Source: Pseudoalteromonas luteoviolacea
Lineage (GTDB): Bacteria > Pseudomonadota > Gammaproteobacteria > Enterobacterales > Alteromonadaceae
Length of the DNA stretch: 64,000 bases
Direction: 5' to 3'
NCBI RefSeq assembly: GCF_021654285.1
Contig: NZ_JAKFZS010000007.1
Location: 1 to 64,000, forward strand
Below the pieces are notes generated by a model. It searched no databases, was not told the DNA's origin, and saw only the letters and a program-made list of their open reading frames with translations. Every line of letters starts with the position of its first letter. The first letter of the stretch is position 1. Position numbers and translations under genes: made by a program. Below, piece by piece: positions 26,962-35,907 of this stretch.

Positions 26962-28203
26962 ATGAAGTTTCCATTTATTATCTCAGGGCTTGCTTTTGTT
27001 ACGTTATCAGCACATGCTCAGTTGAATATTCAGTTAACAAGTCAAACAGAAAACCCCTCAATTAGGAAGGAAGGTGGCGTTCTTGAGGTTCAAAAAACGC
27101 TAAACAACAACGGTTCGACGAATGTTGCCGTCAAAGTATACAGTCATGTTACTTTCCCTGATGGCAAAACTTTTGTTGATGCGATTCCAACTGAATTATA
27201 TCTTTCACCAGGAGAAAGCTTTACTGACTCGAATTCAATGTTAGAAGTGCCAGCCAGCTTTCCCCGCGGCAGTTATAGCTATCATTACAGTGTTTATAAC
27301 CAGGATAATAGTCAAATACTCAGTGACAGTATTACATTTGAAAAGAAAAGTCGCATTATTGATGTGGCTGTGAGCCATGATAGTGCATGCGGTACTGACT
27401 TGACAGGTACCTTATGCTGGAAGTTAACGGATGGTCGGCTTTATACCCCGGCGCCTGAGCCAATATACGATATTAAAGATATAGCAATAAACAGTAAAGG
27501 TGGCTGTGCGATTGTTGGTAAAGAAGTGAAGTGTTGGAGTAACAGGCATTACAGAACGCATGTTCAGTCATTTTGGAAGGCTTTACCTTCGGCTGTGACC
27601 TTTACAGATCCACAAAAAATATTTGTGGCGCACACTTACGATAATTATTGTGCTATTGATGGCGGTGAGATTATCTGTTGGAGTTCTGGAAAGTGGAACC
27701 CAGGCGCTGTAAACACTGCTCCACCTAAATACTCTGAGCTAAAAAACCCGAGCAAAATTGAAATTGGTCGAGCTGCTGCCTGTATTCGACATGATGATGG
27801 TATTGACTGCTGGGGTGCCAAGAGCTCTCCGACAGTATCGGATGTACCTACCTTTACTAACCCAACGCACCTTATTGTCGGGTTAGATTATGCGTGTGCT
27901 AAGGGCGATGAAGGAGTAAAATGCTGGGGTAAGGCGCCAGCTTCTGAGCTCAATGCGCCTGAGTTATTGCCACATACAGAGCTGAGATTCGGCTACCCAG
28001 GGATATATTCTTATGATGAACGTGGCATGTCGGGTTGGTCTACTCGTCCTGCACAGATAGGCCCATATCAAATGCAAGAATTGATTAATCCTATAGATAT
28101 TGACTTTGACTACGGATACGTATGTGCATTGGACGATACAGGTATCGTTTGTGGGGGGCGAAATAACGCTGCTAACACTGTGCCTGAACGGTTTAAATAT
28201 TAA
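26962..28203 (+). CDS. Secreted protein with RCC1-like repeats
   Basis: Exported protein of 413 aa; the signal peptide ends at SAHA (residue 19). Residues about 20-130 look like a beta-sandwich domain. The rest carries at least six repeats with paired Cys and Trp, of the type xCxxxxxGxxxCW (LTGTLCWKL, GKEVKCWSN, GGEIICWSS, DDGIDCWGA, DEGVKCWGK, DTGIVCGG), like the RCC1-type propeller blades of secreted bacterial proteins. The paired Cys suggest disulphides within blades. GGAG precedes the ATG. The ligand is unknown. Confidence 0.75.
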   Translation: MKFPFIISGLAFVTLSAHAQLNIQLTSQTENPSIRKEGGVLEVQKTLNNNGSTNVAVKVYSHVTFPDGKTFVDAIPTELYLSPGESFTDSNSMLEVPASFPRGSYSYHYSVYNQDNSQILSDSITFEKKSRIIDVAVSHDSACGTDLTGTLCWKLTDGRLYTPAPEPIYDIKDIAINSKGGCAIVGKEVKCWSNRHYRTHVQSFWKALPSAVTFTDPQKIFVAHTYDNYCAIDGGEIICWSSGKWNPGAVNTAPPKYSELKNPSKIEIGRAAACIRHDDGIDCWGAKSSPTVSDVPTFTNPTHLIVGLDYACAKGDEGVKCWGKAPASELNAPELLPHTELRFGYPGIYSYDERGMSGWSTRPAQIGPYQMQELINPIDIDFDYGYVCALDDTGIVCGGRNNAANTVPERFKY

Positions 28204-28358
28204 TTTTCATTAAAGCCGTGCTCAAGTAAAGTTGGGCATGGTTTTACGCTTGTTTGGGAGGACAAAGTCCTCTTTTGTTAACCCTCACGTTGCTTTTTAT
28301 CTTCTATCATGTAGCTTAGTATTTGTTCAATCAAATAAAAATATATAAGAAAGTAAAA

Positions 28359-28742
28359 ATGCGAGAGAGCGAAAAAGCTGCACTCATAAACCAATATATC
28401 GAAAGCTATAACGTTTTTAATATTCAAGATATGCTGTCTTTATTTGATGAGAGCATTGTGTTTGAAAATGAAGCTAATGGTGAGGTGAATGTAAGGGCAG
28501 AAGGCAAGCAAGAGTTTGAAAGCCTTGCCAAAGAGTCTGCAAAGTTATTTAGCCATAGAAAGCAAACAGTTACGAACTTGATTGTGAACGACACGACTGC
28601 CCAAATAAATATTGATTATTTGGGGGGGCTGGCTGTTGATTTACCTAATGGCATGAAGGTAGGGGACGAGCTGACAATACAGGGCAAATCTTACTTTGAG
28701 TTTAAAAATGAAAAAATTAGCTATATTAAAGATATAAGCTAA
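28359..28742 (+). CDS. NTF2-like (SnoaL-type) protein
   Basis: Small cytoplasmic protein (127 aa) of the nuclear transport factor 2 fold, with the usual pattern of N-terminal helices (INQYIESYNVFNIQDMLSLF) then a curved sheet (IVFENEANG, TAQINIDYLGG, KSYFEFKNEKISYI). The frame opens at a TTG 12 codons upstream, but ATG 28359 fits the fold's start better; the ribosome site is weak either way. Members include enzymes and binding proteins, so no function is assigned. Confidence 0.7.
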   Translation: MRESEKAALINQYIESYNVFNIQDMLSLFDESIVFENEANGEVNVRAEGKQEFESLAKESAKLFSHRKQTVTNLIVNDTTAQINIDYLGGLAVDLPNGMKVGDELTIQGKSYFEFKNEKISYIKDIS

Positions 28743-28762
28743 GTACAAAGATACAAACACGA

Positions 28763-28796
28763 CTTGTGTAGTCAAATATAGCATCGGCTACACAAG
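28763..28796. terminator. Hairpin between convergent genes
   Basis: A 9-bp stem CTTGTGTAG / CTACACAAG with a 16-nt loop separates the NTF2-like gene from the convergent fusion gene. No U-run on either strand, so its role as terminator is uncertain. Confidence 0.35.
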
Positions 28797-28820
28797 GTAA
28801 TATCGAAATAAATTGTAAGC

Positions 28821-30827
28821 TTATAACTTGATATAGGGCAGTAAGCTGTGCTTTTCATCTGTCCATTGTGCGGTTGATTGGTTTGTAAATGCATATCTAT
28901 CTATGAGTGTGGATACTGGCATTGACCGTAGGAATTCTTCATTACTTGTCATGATGGCCCATTTTGATCCCAACTGTGAATTCTCATCTCCTTGATAATC
29001 AAAAAGCAATAGAGACTTATCAAAACGTAAACTTTGACTTGCCATAATAGGCATGAGATCAATATGATTATTGGAAATATGCATGACTAAAACACCATTA
29101 TTGTGCATTCTTTGCCAATATAGTTCAAATGCTTCAACAGTGAGTAAATGCGTTGGAATAACATCACTGGTAAATGCATCAATAACAATCGCATCTTGTT
29201 GAAAGATGCTTTGGGAAATCTCTTTAGCAACTAATTGTCTGCCATCACCTATTTTCACGTTGATACTAGCTAAACTATTATCTAGATAGCTGAAGTACTT
29301 TTTAGCAACGTCGAAAACAGCCGGATTTAATTCATAAAAAGTTATCGTATCATGCTTTTTGCCATACTGTGCAAGTACACCTGCACCTAAGCCAATAATC
29401 CCCATGTTTATTGGACCATTCGCTTGTAAGATCTCAATTGCTTTAGCGATACCTGTACTTTGGTGGTAATAGCCTTTATCTGAACTTATATCATTCATAA
29501 GTTCGTAACCGTGAATTGTTGTTCCATCTATAAGGCGGCGTTCAATAGTATTATTAATTGTAATGTCTTTAACTGTTAGCATGCCATAGAAGTTCCTTTC
29601 GGTTATTACGTTAAGGTTTGTATATGCATTATTTAATAGTCCGAAGCCACAAATAGTTGACATGAATACACTCATGTATCCGAACTTTATGTATTTAGAT
29701 ACAGAGCTTTGGGTGCAGAGATATATATGTAAAGAAAAAATTGCGATCAGGGTAAGAGGGTACTCTATTGGCAGGTTAAAGGTTGCTGGCGCTATAATTG
29801 AACTTGTTAAACTGCCAAGTACACTGCCAAAAGCAATGCAAACATAGAAAGATGTCATTGAGTAATGGTTTGGGGCAATTCGTCTTAGCTCTCGGTGGCA
29901 GCTAAATGTACAAATTAATAATATGAGTCCGTACATACTAAACTGAGCAACGGCATTAAATTTACTACCTAGGAAATACATTAAAATGCCCGCCAAAGTC
30001 GCAAATATTAAAGCGGAGTAGGAATAAAAACTGCGATTTCTCACAGGAAGTGAAAAAGCAATGATAAAGGTGATCAAGTAAATTGCTAAAGGCATAAGCC
30101 AAGTCAAAGGCATTGGTGGAATGTTAACGTTAATCATAAATGTGGTAGAGCTCAAAAGCAGCGAACTCAGAGCTGCCAAACTGATACATAGAAAGTGATT
30201 ATTGAAAATAACTGTGGCCGGCTTTATTTGGTTTATGCATTTTCCTTGAAATATTTTTTGAATGAGCAATGTCTTAAGTAGGAAAAATAACGTCACCAAC
30301 ACGAGCAAAGCTAAAAACCAGAATTCTTTGAGTGTGGTAAGCCCGAAGTAAACTTCAAATATAAAAGGAAAAGTAAGTAGAGCGACAAGTGAACCAAAAT
30401 TAGAGATCGCGTACCAGTGGTAAGGTACAGGGCTTTGATTTACTAAACAGTACCATTTTTGTAGCAGTACGGATGTGGTGCTTAACATGATAAAAATTGG
30501 GCCTATTTGAGCAGCAAGTGCCACAACGACCGACCACGTAGGGGGTAGCATATCGAGAATGCTTTTCTCAACGTGTGTATATGTAACGGTCATAGCCATG
30601 ATTAACAAAGTTAGGTGTAGTGCAATTTGCCACTGTAGTCGTAAGTGACGGATTAAGTGGATGTATAAGTAGCCCAATAACACGCACGCCTGAAAGAAAA
30701 ATAGGCCAGCTGACCAAACAGACGCACCTCCGCCAAATTGAGATAATTGTTCTTTAGATAAAATAGGTTGGATTTGAAATAATAAAAATGCACTAAGTAA
30801 AATTATTAAGGTAAAGAGTACTGCCAT
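28821..30827 (-). CDS. Fused MFS-like membrane domain and spermidine synthase-like domain
   Basis: A 668-aa protein joining about 12 membrane segments (residues 1-400) to a cytoplasmic Rossmann domain like spermidine synthase (about 415-668). The nucleotide-binding strand MGIIGLGAGVLAQYG, the acidic ELNPAVFD segment and the VIDAFTSDVIPTHLLT motif are characteristic. Such fusions are widespread, often called spermidine synthase-like or fused MFS/spermidine synthase; an aminopropyltransferase role is plausible but unproven. No speD or other polyamine gene is nearby. Confidence 0.85.
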   Translation of the reverse strand: MAVLFTLIILLSAFLLFQIQPILSKEQLSQFGGGASVWSAGLFFFQACVLLGYLYIHLIRHLRLQWQIALHLTLLIMAMTVTYTHVEKSILDMLPPTWSVVVALAAQIGPIFIMLSTTSVLLQKWYCLVNQSPVPYHWYAISNFGSLVALLTFPFIFEVYFGLTTLKEFWFLALLVLVTLFFLLKTLLIQKIFQGKCINQIKPATVIFNNHFLCISLAALSSLLLSSTTFMINVNIPPMPLTWLMPLAIYLITFIIAFSLPVRNRSFYSYSALIFATLAGILMYFLGSKFNAVAQFSMYGLILLICTFSCHRELRRIAPNHYSMTSFYVCIAFGSVLGSLTSSIIAPATFNLPIEYPLTLIAIFSLHIYLCTQSSVSKYIKFGYMSVFMSTICGFGLLNNAYTNLNVITERNFYGMLTVKDITINNTIERRLIDGTTIHGYELMNDISSDKGYYHQSTGIAKAIEILQANGPINMGIIGLGAGVLAQYGKKHDTITFYELNPAVFDVAKKYFSYLDNSLASINVKIGDGRQLVAKEISQSIFQQDAIVIDAFTSDVIPTHLLTVEAFELYWQRMHNNGVLVMHISNNHIDLMPIMASQSLRFDKSLLLFDYQGDENSQLGSKWAIMTSNEEFLRSMPVSTLIDRYAFTNQSTAQWTDEKHSLLPYIKL

Positions 30828-30962
30828 TATTCATTCTTGTAATTTATTGAGTGGAAGGGCAGCGTGCATTAAATCGTTTTATCGATGCTATAAAATCTAG
30901 CTAGAGATTGTCTTAAGAAAAGCTTAGTATATGAATTGTAAGCTTATTTAGGAGTCGTTAAG

Positions 30963-32957
30963 TTGAAGTTCGAAATAGGGAGTTATCACGTAGATGTTAA
31001 ACGGTGTCAAATTACAGGTTTTGGCGACGTCACTAACATTGAGCCGAAAGTGATGGAAGTGTTGGTTTACTTGTATTCCCATAAAGGGGAGGTGGTAAGT
31101 CAGGAAGAAATTTTTAACGCAGTGTGGCCGAAAGCAATATTTAACCCCAGCTCCGTTCAACGTTGTATTGCCATACTAAGAAAGGCATTTGATGACGACG
31201 CTAAGCAGCAATCCCTATTAATTACTCACCCCAAAAGAGGGTATAGCTTAGAAGTACCAAACCCTAAATCAAACACGTTTAAATTTGTATTGGTGGGAGG
31301 AACCGCTTGTTTGATAATTGCAGCGATGTTTATTTCTCTTTTTTTAAATCATTTTTCTCATAAAAATGACTTTTCTAATTTGTTGCCTATCAGCAGTAGT
31401 TCAGGAAATGAATTTGCTTTTATGGCGTCACCAAACGACGTGTATATTGCTTTTATCCGTGCTGAGGAAAACACTAAACATATCTGGATTAAGCAGCTTG
31501 ATACAGGAATGGAAAAGCGTATTTCACACCAGCCGGCAGATTATTTAAGCTTAGGTTGGAGCCCAAATGGTAATGGGTTGGTTTTTGCAGTGAGAGAGCA
31601 GGCTGGCACGTCTTTGCAATTTGCCACATTGGATTTGGTTTCAATGGCACCCCTCGAGCAAGAGGAAGCGTATCGCACCACAGATTATCTGATCTCAAGC
31701 CATAGATTAGACTGGAGTAATGATAATACGGTTTACTTTACTGAAAAGCACCGGGAAAGCAGTGATACGCAGCTGGTGTCATATAACCTAATCACAAAGA
31801 AAAAGCATGTTTTACACCAATCAAAACAAACTGACTGGCTCTTAATGCAATCATTATCCCCTGATCACACCCACATAGCATTAGGTTTTGAAGCGGGTCA
31901 AAATAAGTACCGAGTGGACTTACTCAACCTAGATAGTGGACAACTGAAAACGCTTGTCACGATTGAAGATGGATTAAGTGGGCTAAGCTGGCATCCGGAT
32001 AAACAAAGCATACTGATGAGTAAGCGCAATGAAATACTTTCCGTTGATCTGCAAGGCCGAGTTTCTAAGTTACCGTTTAAAAATTATCAAATTGTGCGAG
32101 ATGCAAGCTACTCGTATAGCGGTGAAGAGATTTTTATGGAGCTTGTGAAGGTAGATGTCGATATTCTAAGCGCAGAGCGAGAAAACATTAAGAGCTTAAA
32201 ACCTTTAGTTAACTCCTCCTCAGTAGACTTTCTGCCTGTATTTTCGCCAGACCCATCTGTGTTTGCATTTGAGTCACATCGTTTTGGCCAAAAGCAGCTA
32301 TTTATATATGAGCAGGGTCAAGAGCGGCTACTATTTAAAAACTCAGACAATGTTGAGCTGTTTGGGATTGCATGGTCAAAAGATGGTAAATCCGTCTTTA
32401 CGGCTAGTAAAGATACAATATTCCACATAGATGTTGCGTCAAATAAAATGGAAGCGATCCCACATAAACACAGTTCTTTTTATCTTCGCGAAGCATATCA
32501 TCATAGTGATGCTTTATTGGTATCTTATCGTTCATCAGATGGAGTTGGGTTCCATGTTGCGAAGTTCGATATAAAAACGGGTGAGTTGCAAGAGTTCGAA
32601 GCAAAAGGTGAGAGATTGTCCTGTTATTCAATGGGGTTGGATGAGTCGGATAATATTTACTTCTCTAATGCATCAGAAGTATTTAAGCGCAGCGACACTG
32701 GTGAAATTGAACGTGTTTGGCAATCACAAACATCAGGGATTATCGGAGTGACGACGGAGTCAAATATGCTTTTTGTCACTTTGGAGCAGGATAACCACTA
32801 CAAACTGGTAGAGCGTGATTTATTGTCTGGTGAGACAGATATCACATGGATAGGTAATAAAGATGGCAAAATGCTTATCAATGCTGCACATGACTACTCA
32901 CAGTTTTTATATCTCACTGAGCCAACTCGTCAAAAACAATTAGCTAGGTTGAGATAA
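30963..32957 (+). CDS. CadC/ToxR-like membrane regulator with TolB-like propeller
   Basis: One-component transmembrane regulator (664 aa). An N-terminal Trans_reg_C winged helix (about 3-98, with EPKVMEVLVYLYSHKGEVVS and the recognition region SSVQRCIAILRKAF) is followed by one membrane span (106-129) and a large periplasmic beta-propeller of TolB/PD40-type repeats (for example FSPDPSVFAFESHRFGQKQL). The start is TTG at 30963, supported by AGGAG 8 bases upstream; the only nearby ATG (30931) opens a six-codon ORF. It faces the secreted PD40 protein at 33023-33892, a possible partner or target. The signal sensed is unknown. Confidence 0.85.
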   Translation: MKFEIGSYHVDVKRCQITGFGDVTNIEPKVMEVLVYLYSHKGEVVSQEEIFNAVWPKAIFNPSSVQRCIAILRKAFDDDAKQQSLLITHPKRGYSLEVPNPKSNTFKFVLVGGTACLIIAAMFISLFLNHFSHKNDFSNLLPISSSSGNEFAFMASPNDVYIAFIRAEENTKHIWIKQLDTGMEKRISHQPADYLSLGWSPNGNGLVFAVREQAGTSLQFATLDLVSMAPLEQEEAYRTTDYLISSHRLDWSNDNTVYFTEKHRESSDTQLVSYNLITKKKHVLHQSKQTDWLLMQSLSPDHTHIALGFEAGQNKYRVDLLNLDSGQLKTLVTIEDGLSGLSWHPDKQSILMSKRNEILSVDLQGRVSKLPFKNYQIVRDASYSYSGEEIFMELVKVDVDILSAERENIKSLKPLVNSSSVDFLPVFSPDPSVFAFESHRFGQKQLFIYEQGQERLLFKNSDNVELFGIAWSKDGKSVFTASKDTIFHIDVASNKMEAIPHKHSSFYLREAYHHSDALLVSYRSSDGVGFHVAKFDIKTGELQEFEAKGERLSCYSMGLDESDNIYFSNASEVFKRSDTGEIERVWQSQTSGIIGVTTESNMLFVTLEQDNHYKLVERDLLSGETDITWIGNKDGKMLINAAHDYSQFLYLTEPTRQKQLARLR

Positions 32958-32962
32958 AGTCA

Positions 32963-32992
32963 TATGGCCGCAGCCAGCTGCGGCCATAGTGT
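32963..32992. terminator. Strong hairpin between convergent genes
   Basis: TATGGCCGCAGC / GCTGCGGCCATA (32963-32974 and 32977-32988) is a GC-rich 12-bp inverted repeat with a 2-base centre, placed between two convergent stop codons. U-runs are weak (GTGTGTTTTC on the plus strand). Confidence 0.55.
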
Positions 32993-33022
32993 GTTTTCAG
33001 GCTTTGTTTATCTCAATAGTTA

Positions 33023-33892
33023 TTAACCTTTGGACCTAAGTGTTTCAATAAACTCAGAATCTATCCAATATATGTCACCATTTCCCATGCTCGTCGTTCT
33101 ATTGAAAAAGAAGTATTTACCATCTGGAGACATATAGCCGCCAGCTTCACCAGCGGTTGTATTCACTGTTGGCCCTAAATTAAGCGCTTTACCCCAACTT
33201 CCATCAGACTTACGAAAACTGATATAAAGGTCTGTATCACCAAAGCCTTGGGGTCTTTCACCATCCCATATAATATAGCTGTCATCAGGGGCGATAAAAG
33301 GGGGCGCATTCCATTTACCGGTATTAATATGTGCAGGTAATGGTTTTGGCGCTTGCCTAACACCATTTTTTACCTCAGAGATCCTCAGTAAATCACCATT
33401 TTTATAATCATCGAGGATATAGGTACCTGAAGACGATGAAGATAAACGCATTATGCCCCAATTCTCGTTATTGAACATTGAACCTAAGCTTTTGACTTGT
33501 GACCAGTCGGAGTCTGTTCTACTACTATATTGATTGCCAAGATGTAAGGTATTACCATCTGGTGAAAGAGTGGGGCGGCCAACTCTTGGCGCTAATGTGG
33601 AACCATACCAGCGATTGTCTTTTTGCTTGTACGTTATTGTCCACCACTCATTAGTATTGGCGTTCATGCGCGTAAAATAGAGTTCCTTTAAGTCTGGCGT
33701 AAACGAAATAGTGTATTCTCGGTCTTTTGGTGTGCTCAATAACCCTGGCGCAAAGACTTTGGCAGTTTTTCCTGGTGGTGTTTGTCCTAAGTAAGGGCCA
33801 TGCAATCCAGTGTCGACCTCCTTTGCTCCAACTAAGTTGCTGGCAATAATAGTGCTTGTGGCAATCAAAAAGCAGTTTATTGTTCTTATCAT
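33023..33892 (-). CDS. Secreted PD40/TolB-like propeller protein
   Basis: Exported protein of 289 aa with a signal peptide ending around residue 23 (NLVGA before KEVD). WD40-like PD40 repeats are visible: ISFTPDLKELYFTRM, PTLSPDGNTLHLGNQ, FIAPDDSYIIWDGER and GYMSPDGKYFFFNR. GGAGAA precedes the ATG. No catalytic residues are recognised; it probably binds a ligand or protein in the periplasm. It converges with the CadC-like regulator, whose sensor part belongs to the same fold class. Confidence 0.8.
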   Translation of the reverse strand: MIRTINCFLIATSTIIASNLVGAKEVDTGLHGPYLGQTPPGKTAKVFAPGLLSTPKDREYTISFTPDLKELYFTRMNANTNEWWTITYKQKDNRWYGSTLAPRVGRPTLSPDGNTLHLGNQYSSRTDSDWSQVKSLGSMFNNENWGIMRLSSSSSGTYILDDYKNGDLLRISEVKNGVRQAPKPLPAHINTGKWNAPPFIAPDDSYIIWDGERPQGFGDTDLYISFRKSDGSWGKALNLGPTVNTTAGEAGGYMSPDGKYFFFNRTTSMGNGDIYWIDSEFIETLRSKG

Positions 33893-34451
33893 GTGTTCTC
33901 CGGTTTTGTAGTGTTGATTTCGCTTTCAATAAGGAGAATTTACCTGAGTTGACTTTAATGACTTGAAGAAAGAATGACTTTTGGTTGATGTTAAGATTAT
34001 TTAAAAGTAAGTTTAATTTTCAATTGGTTATGTTTTTTTGAGGCTTAAGCTAGGAGTAGGTAGGTAAACCTTGCTAGGAAGAAATACAATGTTTTATAAA
34101 GATTTGATTTATCACTAGTATTTGAAAATAGATTACTCAAATACCAAACTTTTCAACTATTCCAGATATCTCTTCTATTGTCTTTAAGTTTATCACAGAG
34201 CCGCTGAAAATATTTCTGAGCTAGCGTTATTGCAAGATCAAATACAACGTAATGTGCCATTACCCATACTCATTTCAACACGATACCACTTAACCTTTAA
34301 AAATTTTGCAATGCCACAGTTATAAGTGCAGATGAAATAATCGCTTGATTTATCCTTGCTTGACTTTGTTAACAAAACGTTTAAGTATCGATGGTTGTGT
34401 AAAAATTAACCGTTAACTTGCTTTGAAAAGGATAATTAAATTAGGTGATTT
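33893..34451. other. AT-rich intergenic region of about 560 bases
   Basis: Contains the promoter regions of the leftward PD40 gene and the rightward lipoprotein gene. The only gene-like item is the short minus-strand ORF at 34153-34260, listed separately. No IS ends or strong hairpins are seen. Confidence 0.5.
34153..34260 (-). CDS. Short ORF of 35 codons, possible remnant or small protein
   Basis: An ATG at 34260 opens 35 codons rich in ordinary, helix-favouring residues (MAHYVVFDLAITLAQKYF, then QRLCDKLKDNRR), ending in TGA at 34153. An in-frame stop lies four codons upstream and no ribosome site is evident. It reads more like protein than the AT-rich surroundings and may be a fragment of a lost gene. 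Confidence 0.25.
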   Translation of the reverse strand: MAHYVVFDLAITLAQKYFQRLCDKLKDNRRDIWNS

Positions 34452-35762
34452 ATGAAAAAGTCTTTATTAATACTTTCATTGGCGCTTGGGCTGTCCGCTT
34501 GTAACATTGATGAGAGGCTGCAATTAGCTCATGAAACAAAAAAGAGTGAACACGTTCATTTGAGCGCCCAAAATACGGGGTTGCTCATCATTGACGCTCA
34601 AAAAGGGTATGTGATGGATAGTGACGACTTTTGGGTCAAAGTCTTCTATCCCGAGTTGGAAATACCGGCGCAAAATGTTGATCCTCAATTACATTCTAGC
34701 ATTGACCGTATTGCACAATTGGCGCAAAAAGCCAATGATTTAAATATGCCGACTGCGATTACGTATGAAGCATTCGAAACCGATACAGGTTTAGATTATA
34801 CGCCCTACATAACGCGCATTGAGCAAGTGCTTGACGAAAATACCCAAAGCTATTTCAAGCAAACGTTTAACTCAACATTAGAAGCTGATATTTATGCTGC
34901 AATGGAAGCTTGGACAGATACTGGCATTTCTCGCGTGGTAGTTGCTGGTGCTGAAACTGATGTGTGCGTTATGCAAACTGTGTTAGGCCTTAAAAAAATG
35001 GGGTTTGATGTCTACCTGGCAAGTGACGCGACGTTTTCGACAGAAATTTATGAGCGGCCCACTTTTAAGCGTTTGCAGCAAGCTGGGATTAAGTTGGCAA
35101 AGGCCAGTGAAATTATGGAGTCGATGGAGTCTAAAGACAAATTGGTTTATAGCCCACGCTACGCAGTTGGTAAACGAGATGAATTATATCAAGGTGATCG
35201 TCATAAAATGGCAATGATCAATTTTAATATGGATGACACAAGCTTGAGTAAGGCAGAGCACGACAATAAACTTGCAACAGAGCCTAGGTTCACATTTTTA
35301 GGACTAGAGCAGGAGTTTTTGTTTAGCTACATGCCGAGTTTTCACGTGAATAAAAAAGGGAAGCCCTACACATCCAAATATCGCAAAAATGCCAATGTTG
35401 TGAGCTATAAAAATATTGACCCTGTGATTGCTGACATTAAAGCGTCTGGTAAGACGCAAGCAGTGATTTCAGGTGTGGTCTCTCAGTTAGGCTTGTATGA
35501 CGCGGTCTATAAATTAATTGCAGCAGATATTACCCCAATTATTCTAGAGGATGCGTTATTAGGAGCAGATGTAGACCCAATTCACTATTTAGATTATATC
35601 TATCAACTGGGCGCGGTGCCAAGCACACAAAAGTCACATGGCTATGAGATGTATGTCGAGATACAACTCGGGGACTTTACTGAAGAAGAAATAGCAGCGT
35701 ACTATGAAATGATATCGCTGAATGAAGCCGTGATCCCTGAAGTGTACCCGCGTTTGCGTTAG
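34452..35762 (+). CDS. Isochorismatase-like cysteine hydrolase lipoprotein, two domains
   Basis: Lipoprotein (436 aa) with lipobox LSAC, Cys17. The first domain (about 43-205) has the cysteine hydrolase triad Asp48 (LLIIDAQKG), Lys136 (YFKQTF) and Cys172 (GAETDVCVMQ). The second (about 225-430) keeps the fold pattern (AMINFNMDD, AVISGVVSQLGLYDA) but Asn replaces Asp and Gly replaces Cys, so it is probably inactive. An enzyme of this group at the cell envelope is unusual, as most are cytoplasmic. The substrate could be an amide or nicotinamidase-like compound; there is no neighbour to guide this. Confidence 0.82.
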   Translation: MKKSLLILSLALGLSACNIDERLQLAHETKKSEHVHLSAQNTGLLIIDAQKGYVMDSDDFWVKVFYPELEIPAQNVDPQLHSSIDRIAQLAQKANDLNMPTAITYEAFETDTGLDYTPYITRIEQVLDENTQSYFKQTFNSTLEADIYAAMEAWTDTGISRVVVAGAETDVCVMQTVLGLKKMGFDVYLASDATFSTEIYERPTFKRLQQAGIKLAKASEIMESMESKDKLVYSPRYAVGKRDELYQGDRHKMAMINFNMDDTSLSKAEHDNKLATEPRFTFLGLEQEFLFSYMPSFHVNKKGKPYTSKYRKNANVVSYKNIDPVIADIKASGKTQAVISGVVSQLGLYDAVYKLIAADITPIILEDALLGADVDPIHYLDYIYQLGAVPSTQKSHGYEMYVEIQLGDFTEEEIAAYYEMISLNEAVIPEVYPRLR

Positions 35763-35808
35763 GCCTTTTACGTTTTATTTAGAGCGCCAAAGTGCGGCTC
35801 GTAATTGG

Positions 35809-35848
35809 AATTAATTAGTGTCGTATAACGCGATGCTAATTAATTTTA
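35809..35848 (+). terminator. Terminator-like hairpin after the lipoprotein gene
   Basis: AATTAATTAG (35809-35818) and CTAATTAATT (35836-35845) form a 10-bp AT-rich stem with a 17-nt loop, followed by TTATG. Confidence 0.4.
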
Positions 35849-35907
35849 TGTAGCGTATTAAAAGCTTGCGTAAACTATAAATTTAAGAATTTCCTCGACG
35901 TGGTTTT

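Noticed and set aside
33893..34451. tRNA or other structured RNA in the 560-base gap
   Set aside because: No cloverleaf pattern or strong GC-rich helices; the region is uniformly AT-rich.
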